64,000 nt of DNA from Sulfurimicrobium sp031426915 (GTDB taxonomy: Bacteria; Pseudomonadota; Gammaproteobacteria; Burkholderiales; Sulfuricellaceae): positions 1-64,000 of the forward strand of contig JASJPB010000025.1 in the NCBI GenBank assembly GCA_031426915.1, written 5' to 3'. The translations under genes and the position numbers were made by a program. How positions within the stretch are numbered: the first letter of the stretch is position 1; each line of letters begins with the position of its first letter. This document shows positions 59,320 to 64,000 of this stretch, piece by piece. The notes beneath the pieces are model-generated. The model was not told the DNA's origin. It worked only from the letters and a program-made list of their open reading frames with translations, and ran no database searches.

Positions 59320-62300
59320 TCAGCTCTCGGGTTCGTCTTCCCAGATGGGCATGGCTGGCGGCGTGGCGTCGATGACTTCGTCGCTGGCGGGTTCCTTCCT
59401 GGGTACTTTGTTGCGTTGTTCTCCATCCTTCTTGACGGGTTTTCTCGCCTCTTCGGGCAGCGGCTGGGCGGTATCGGTCAGCGGTTTCAAGGTGGGCAGC
59501 AGGTGCTTCAGGATTTGCGCCGAAAGGGCCGAGGTGAATTTGTAATCAGCCGCGCTGGCGCCCGGCACGAAAGCGGTCAGCGTGCCGAAAAAACGGTCCC
59601 CCATGAAGAACACGAATGTCGCGGAGCGGTTCACCGCCCGCGAGTCCTTGATTACGCCCGCGGAGGAAAAAGTCACGTAACGATGGTCGCCGGTGCCGGT
59701 TTTTCCGCCGAGCGGAATCCGCACGCCATCCTCCCTGACGATGGCACGGGCAAGCCGCGAGGCGGTCCCGTGCTCCACCACGTCGATCAGCACACCGCGC
59801 ACGGCAGCCGCCAGCTCGGGAGAGAATATCCGCTCCCCCATGACGGGAGAGCTCCTGAGCAGGGTTTCAAAGGGCGTGCCTACGGCGAAATGCATGTCCT
59901 CGATCAGCACCGTGGGAACCCTGACGCCGTTATTGAGGATGATGCCCATGAGTTCCGCCAGCGCCGCCGGTCTATCCGCCGAGCTGCCGATGGCTGTGGC
60001 CAGGGAAGGCACCAGCGTGTCGAAAGGGTAGCCCACGCGCTTCCAGCTACGGTGTATTTCCAGAAAGGCTTCCACTTCGAGCAGATTGCGAATCCGGCTG
60101 TCCTGCACGTTCTTGTGGCCGGTGTTGAGCAGCCAGCTATAGACCGCAATGCGCTCTTCACCGCTGGCCTGGATCGCATCCCGGAAGTGGGCGCCCGGAT
60201 GGGAGATCAGATAACGTACCAGCCATAATTCCAGCGGGTGAACCTTGGCAATGTAGCCCTGGTCCGCCAGCGAATATTTGCCGGGGGCGTATGCCTCGTA
60301 CAGGGTATGCGCGGCATTTTCTCCCGCAGCCTTGAAACCGGGGATGCGCGCTTCCATGAACGCGGCGAATTGGGCCGGCGTGGCGTCCGGGTAGATATAG
60401 CGATAAGCCGCCGCAAACCGCCGCCGCGCGGGGTGCAGGCCGGAAAAGAAAATCTCGCCGATCTCTTTTGGCGTCTTGCTCCTGTACTTCTGGTAGAAAC
60501 GGACGATAAATTCCTTGCCTTCCTTGTCGGCAAAACGCTTGAGGAACTCCTCCCGATGGGGATCGTCGATATCCTTGAGAATATTGGCGGAAGAACCGGG
60601 CACCTGGAACATGTAGTACTGCTTGATGTCCCGCATCAGGCGGATGAAGACCAGGTTGACCGAACTGCGCGTCGCCTCGCGCAAATTCATGACCTGCCCG
60701 TCGTCTTCGTGCTTGAAGTTCTTGAAATATTGCACCCCGCCGCCGGTAAAGAAGGCTTCGCCCGGATCGGCCGAATAACGCCGCTCCAGCGCGGCATCGA
60801 GCATGGCGGCCAGACTCTTGTCCTCGCTCTGGAGCAGGTAGTCGACGGCCCAGCGGGTAAGCGGGTCGCCGGGAGGCACCACCACCTCCCGCAACGCATC
60901 CGGCGTGGCGGTGGCATATTGGAGGTGGAGTTTTTCGATGATTTCCAGGTAGGTCACCAGGGTTCTCAATTTGGCGGTGGAACCCAGGTCCAGCTTGGTA
61001 CCCTGGTTGATATCGAAGGGCTGATCGTAATTGTCGGCCTGAATGCGCGGCTTTGCGCCCTGCGGCGTCAGCTCGTGCAGCGTGAAGCTGTAGATGATCC
61101 TGCCCGGATCGGCTGCACCAAGCAATCTTTCGCCGTACAGTCCCGCCGCACGGGCGTAAGCTGGCTCCCTGAGTTGGCGCAGAATCTCCGTGACCTTCTG
61201 CTGCAGTTCCCTGTTAAGCGTGCTGGTTACGGAAAGGTCCATGCGGTCGAGTTCGTACAGGCGCTTCAAGCCCAGCAGGGAAGCCAGCCGCACACGCACG
61301 GCATTGGCGGCCTTGCGCGAGGCGAAGCCGTTGTTTTCGTCCTGCATCGGGACAGTCCGGAACTGGAGCTTTGCTTTCAGCGCCGCATCCCTGAGTTCGG
61401 CCGTAATGACGCCGGCCTTGGCCAGCACGCGCAGATGGCTGTCGGTAAGCTCGTTCAGGGATTTGCGCTCCGCACCCAGATAGCTCGAAGGGCGGCGTTG
61501 GGCGATGAAAAGGCTCAGCACATGGCGGTAAATCCGCGCCACCTCAGCCAGGTCGGCCTTGCCCGACGGCCAGGCACGCAGGGTCTGGTTGGCCCGGGCA
61601 AAATCCAGCCCATACCACGCCCATAAGCCGTCCCCCAGGCCGTTCACTTCTCCGAAACCGGTGACGGCGGCGAGCGGAACCGTGTTGAGATAGCTCACCG
61701 CAATGGCCCGGCGCGCGGGCAGAGTGTTTTCCCCGTCCAGGTAGGCCCGCACCGAGGCGGACGCCATCTGCTGCAGCTTGTCCTCGGCGCTCAGGGTCAG
61801 ACCATCGGGCGCATGGCGGTACTTCTCGATTTGCGTCGCGAGGGTGCTGCCGCCCGGCACATCATGTTCGGGTCTGACGGCCTGAATCGCCTTGTCGATC
61901 ACGGCGCGGCCCAGGCGTTCCCACGCCACGGCAGGATTCTTCCGGGGATGCTCGGGGTCCAGCAACTCGCGGTTTTCGATGAACAGCAGGCTGTTGAGCA
62001 CCAGCGGCGGAACGGCCTCGATGTTCGGGTAAATGCGTTCAGGGAAAAGCGCCTTGTACAGCGGCTGGCCGCTGGCATCGGCGATATTCAGCCCGGCCTG
62101 GGTTTTCTCCCGATAGGGGACGAACAGGCCGCGATTCACCAGTTCCTGCATGCGCGGGGATATTCTGGCCTGGGCGCTCACTTCGAATCCGTGTTGTGCC
62201 AGCCTCGGGATGAAATCAGGCAAACGGCTGTAGCCCAGACGCTCATCATAGGGACCGGCCTGGGGAATATGCAGGCTCGGATTGGGGCCGCGCTTGACCT

Positions 62301-62418
62301 CATAGCGCAGTTCCTTGTTCAAGCGCGTCAGGTACCGCGCCTGATATTCCGAGGTTTCAGCCTCCCTGAAAACAAGGACGCCAGCGACCACAAGGGCGAC
62401 CAGCAACAGGCCCAGCAA
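59320..62418 (-). CDS. Class A penicillin-binding protein (GT51 plus transpeptidase)
   Basis: A ~1032-aa bifunctional peptidoglycan synthase. After one membrane helix, the GT51 domain shows SLLFIENRELLDPEHPRKN (catalytic Glu) and GGSTLATQIEKYRH, with YLNTVPLAAVTGFGEVNG. The transpeptidase has Ser480 in GSTAKLRT (SxxK), SSVNLVF (SxN, 586) and GGKTGTGDH (KTG, 906). The stretch between SxN and KTG is about 320 residues, longer than usual, suggesting an inserted domain. The only start I can place is TTG at 62418; the preceding codons (KPTLKYFAVA) look coding but lack ATG, GTG or TTG. Confidence 0.9.
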   Translation of the reverse strand: MLGLLLVALVVAGVLVFREAETSEYQARYLTRLNKELRYEVKRGPNPSLHIPQAGPYDERLGYSRLPDFIPRLAQHGFEVSAQARISPRMQELVNRGLFVPYREKTQAGLNIADASGQPLYKALFPERIYPNIEAVPPLVLNSLLFIENRELLDPEHPRKNPAVAWERLGRAVIDKAIQAVRPEHDVPGGSTLATQIEKYRHAPDGLTLSAEDKLQQMASASVRAYLDGENTLPARRAIAVSYLNTVPLAAVTGFGEVNGLGDGLWAWYGLDFARANQTLRAWPSGKADLAEVARIYRHVLSLFIAQRRPSSYLGAERKSLNELTDSHLRVLAKAGVITAELRDAALKAKLQFRTVPMQDENNGFASRKAANAVRVRLASLLGLKRLYELDRMDLSVTSTLNRELQQKVTEILRQLREPAYARAAGLYGERLLGAADPGRIIYSFTLHELTPQGAKPRIQADNYDQPFDINQGTKLDLGSTAKLRTLVTYLEIIEKLHLQYATATPDALREVVVPPGDPLTRWAVDYLLQSEDKSLAAMLDAALERRYSADPGEAFFTGGGVQYFKNFKHEDDGQVMNLREATRSSVNLVFIRLMRDIKQYYMFQVPGSSANILKDIDDPHREEFLKRFADKEGKEFIVRFYQKYRSKTPKEIGEIFFSGLHPARRRFAAAYRYIYPDATPAQFAAFMEARIPGFKAAGENAAHTLYEAYAPGKYSLADQGYIAKVHPLELWLVRYLISHPGAHFRDAIQASGEERIAVYSWLLNTGHKNVQDSRIRNLLEVEAFLEIHRSWKRVGYPFDTLVPSLATAIGSSADRPAALAELMGIILNNGVRVPTVLIEDMHFAVGTPFETLLRSSPVMGERIFSPELAAAVRGVLIDVVEHGTASRLARAIVREDGVRIPLGGKTGTGDHRYVTFSSAGVIKDSRAVNRSATFVFFMGDRFFGTLTAFVPGASAADYKFTSALSAQILKHLLPTLKPLTDTAQPLPEEARKPVKKDGEQRNKVPRKEPASDEVIDATPPAMPIWEDEPES

Positions 62419-62563
62419 GGCGACGGCAAAATACTTGAGTGTGGGTTTGATGAGCGGGCCTTCGAGCTATCGATTGTTGTTAAACAGGGCACGGATATGA
62501 TAAACGCAACAATCGCTCGCGGTCCAATATTCATGCGGACATGACGCCGCGATTGCCAAAGGG

Positions 62564-62744
62564 TTTACCCGGATAATCCATTAGGCGGCTCTGCGAGCCT
62601 ATGCGAGCGCTGGTGGACGATTGGCGGCCATTTCGGCTGCTTGCTCGTCGTCCATGGAACAGCCATGGACTTCTCCCAAACAACCGAACTGCCTCGCAAA
62701 TCGCCTCACCATCATCTCGCATCCTGATGGATTATCCGGGTAAA
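62564..62744. mobile_element. Small inverted-repeat element with TTTACCCGGATAATCCAT ends
   Basis: 62564-62581 (TTTACCCGGATAATCCAT) is the exact reverse complement of 62727-62744. A perfect inner hairpin GTCCATGG/CCATGGAC lies between them. No ORF. The core GGATTATCCGG also occurs at 4750-4760. It accounts for most of the gap 62419-62774. Confidence 0.65.
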
Positions 62745-62774
62745 ATAAGTTTTTGATTCGATTGCCGATAACGA

Positions 62775-63677
62775 ATGTCTATCAACTGGTACCCCGGCCA
62801 CATGGTTTCAGCCCGCAAAAAAGCGGCCGAAACCATGGAATGGACCGACATGATCATCGAGGTGCTGGATGCGCGCCTGCCCCAGGCGAGCTGCAATCCG
62901 ATGATCGAGGAATTGCGCCTGCACCGCCAGCGCCCCTGCCTGAAGATTCTCAACAAGGCCGACCTGGCCGATCCAGCGGCCACCCAGGCCTGGCTTAATT
63001 TCTACAACAAGCAAAAAGGCGTCAAGGCGGTGGCGCTGTCCTGCAAGAAACCGGCTGACGTCGCCAAAATACCACGCCTGTGCCAGACGCTCGCGCCTCA
63101 CCGCGGCACCGTCCTCAAACCCTTGCGCATGATGATCATGGGCATCCCCAACGTGGGCAAGTCCACCCTGATGAACGCACTGTTGAAACGCCGCGTGGCG
63201 GCGGTCGGCGACGAACCGGCGGTGACCAAGACCCAGCAGCGTTTCGACCTCAACGATCGCATGACCATCACGGATACGCCGGGCATGTTGTGGCCGAGAA
63301 TCGAACATCCGAGCGATGGTTTGATGCTGGCCGCGAGCCATGCCGTGGGCCGCAATGCCGTCATCGACGAGGAAGTGGCCACCTTCCTGGCTGGGGTTCT
63401 GCTGGCGCGCTATCCCACCCTGCTTGCCGCCCGTTACGGTTGCAGTGTGGAAGGATTCGACGCAGTGGATGTCATCGCCGCCGTCGCCAAGCGGCGCGGC
63501 TTCCGTCTCAAGGGCGGCGAACCCGACCTGGAAAATGCCGCACTCACCCTGCTCAAGGATTACCGCACCGGCGCCCTGGGCCACATCAGCCTGGAAACGC
63601 CGGATAGCCGCGCCGCCATGCTTGACCCAAAACTGCCCGGCCCGGAGGAACAAATGGAATCCGGCACGGCGTCATGA
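62775..63677 (+). CDS. ylqF: Ribosome biogenesis GTPase YlqF/RbgA
   Basis: A 300-aa circularly permuted GTPase. G4 NKADLAD comes first, then G1 GIPNVGKSTLMNALL and G3 DTPGMLWPRI, the order found in YlqF/RbgA, which acts late in 50S subunit assembly. The N-terminal SINWYPGHMVSARKKAAETM is the family start. Its stop overlaps the next ATG (ATGA at 63674-63677). Confidence 0.96.
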   Translation: MSINWYPGHMVSARKKAAETMEWTDMIIEVLDARLPQASCNPMIEELRLHRQRPCLKILNKADLADPAATQAWLNFYNKQKGVKAVALSCKKPADVAKIPRLCQTLAPHRGTVLKPLRMMIMGIPNVGKSTLMNALLKRRVAAVGDEPAVTKTQQRFDLNDRMTITDTPGMLWPRIEHPSDGLMLAASHAVGRNAVIDEEVATFLAGVLLARYPTLLAARYGCSVEGFDAVDVIAAVAKRRGFRLKGGEPDLENAALTLLKDYRTGALGHISLETPDSRAAMLDPKLPGPEEQMESGTAS

Positions 63678-64000
63678 CGCATTTCCTGCTGCATTGGGTT
63701 TTGATGACGCTCGCGCTATGGGTGGCGAGCCAGGTTTTTCACGGCCTCACGTTCGCCGACAAGCAGTCCCTGCTGGTATCGGCCCTGCTCCTGGGTCTGG
63801 CAAACGCAGTGGTGCGCCCACTGTTTGTCTTTCTCACACTGCCGTTGACGATACTGACTTTTGGGTTCTTTCTGCTCGTCATCAACGCACTGATGATCCT
63901 TCTGGTCGCCGCACTGGTCAAGGGATTCAGCGTTTCCGGATTCTGGACCGCATTTTTCGCCAGCATCTTCATCTCGTTTTTCAATTTTGTAGTTGATCTG
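63674..64000 (+). CDS. Phage-holin-4 / DUF360 family membrane protein (3' end outside window)
   Basis: The visible 109 residues consist of three or four hydrophobic helices: FLLHWVLMTLALWVASQVFH, LLVSALLLGLANAVVRPLFV, LTLPLTILTFGFFLLVINAL and FWTAFFASIFISFFNFVVDL. The LANAVVRP and LPLTILTFG segments identify the phage_holin_4_2/YvlD family, small inner-membrane proteins of unknown role, not true lysis holins. It is translationally coupled to ylqF and cut by the window end. Confidence 0.92.
   Translation, partial: MTHFLLHWVLMTLALWVASQVFHGLTFADKQSLLVSALLLGLANAVVRPLFVFLTLPLTILTFGFFLLVINALMILLVAALVKGFSVSGFWTAFFASIFISFFNFVVDL

Noticed and set aside
63674..64000. Prophage lysis holin
   Set aside because: The family name includes holin, but DUF360/YvlD proteins are chromosomal membrane proteins and no phage gene is nearby.

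Overview
The window looks like a stretch of a betaproteobacterial chromosome, most likely from a Nitrosomonadales-type organism (Gallionellaceae or Sulfuricellaceae-like). I infer this from GC-rich codon use, from the mix of PrlC, ApaG, MltA, Coq7, ExoIII, a folM-type pteridine reductase, Tex and YlqF, and from an SAH riboswitch upstream of ahcY. The genus is not certain. I see no rRNA, tRNA or CRISPR. The amtB gene at the left edge and a holin-family membrane protein at the right edge are cut by the window.

Layout. 1-6809: end of amtB with an intrinsic terminator, an FAD dehydrogenase, an exported FecR protein, a MidA-type methyltransferase, pteridine reductase, a TtcA-family PP-loop enzyme and the lipid A deacylase PagL. 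6838-10376: an envelope operon (COG3014 lipoprotein, YcfL, LpoB, CsgG/LpoB-like). 10457-16450: the methyl cycle in the order metK, ahcY, metF on the minus strand. metK lies behind a SAM-II riboswitch with a terminator, and ahcY behind an SAH riboswitch. A HigBA-like toxin-antitoxin pair and a decayed foreign gene sit between the two units. 16507-22185: nitroreductase with its TetR regulator and two palindromic operators, a CinA-like protein, tonB, a gamma-carbonic anhydrase and prlC, with a CTAG-flanked MITE between tonB and the carbonic anhydrase.

23023-36304 is the most interesting region. Leftward, two filamentous-haemagglutinin-type exoproteins (TpsA) and one TpsB transporter are coupled by ATGA overlaps. 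Rightward, from a shared 143-bp intergenic region, come an exported TPR-CHAT (caspase-like) protein, a CHASE2-class III nucleotide cyclase and an exported DUF928 protein, also coupled by stop/start overlaps. Together they look like one surface-adhesin, periplasmic-protease and second-messenger system whose joint function is, to my knowledge, undescribed.

36322-51668 holds mostly housekeeping genes (exoIII, DUF2279, sirB2, mltA, apaG, ybiT, DUF2322, coq7, glcF) plus two large membrane c-di-GMP proteins. One of these is a PAS4-GGDEF-EAL-REC protein with a LOV-like PAS domain that lacks the photoactive cysteine. 51669-64000 holds a PIN/antitoxin pair, a fusion of a DNA-binding-like N terminus with ferredoxin reductase, a CDGSH protein, tex, a PEMT/ICMT-type methyltransferase, a low-GC islet flanked by a 26-bp direct repeat, a class A penicillin-binding protein and the ylqF GTPase.

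Intergenic spaces are rich in inverted-repeat elements. The most elaborate is a 268-bp element at 45921-46188 with two related hairpin arms that share the same loop.
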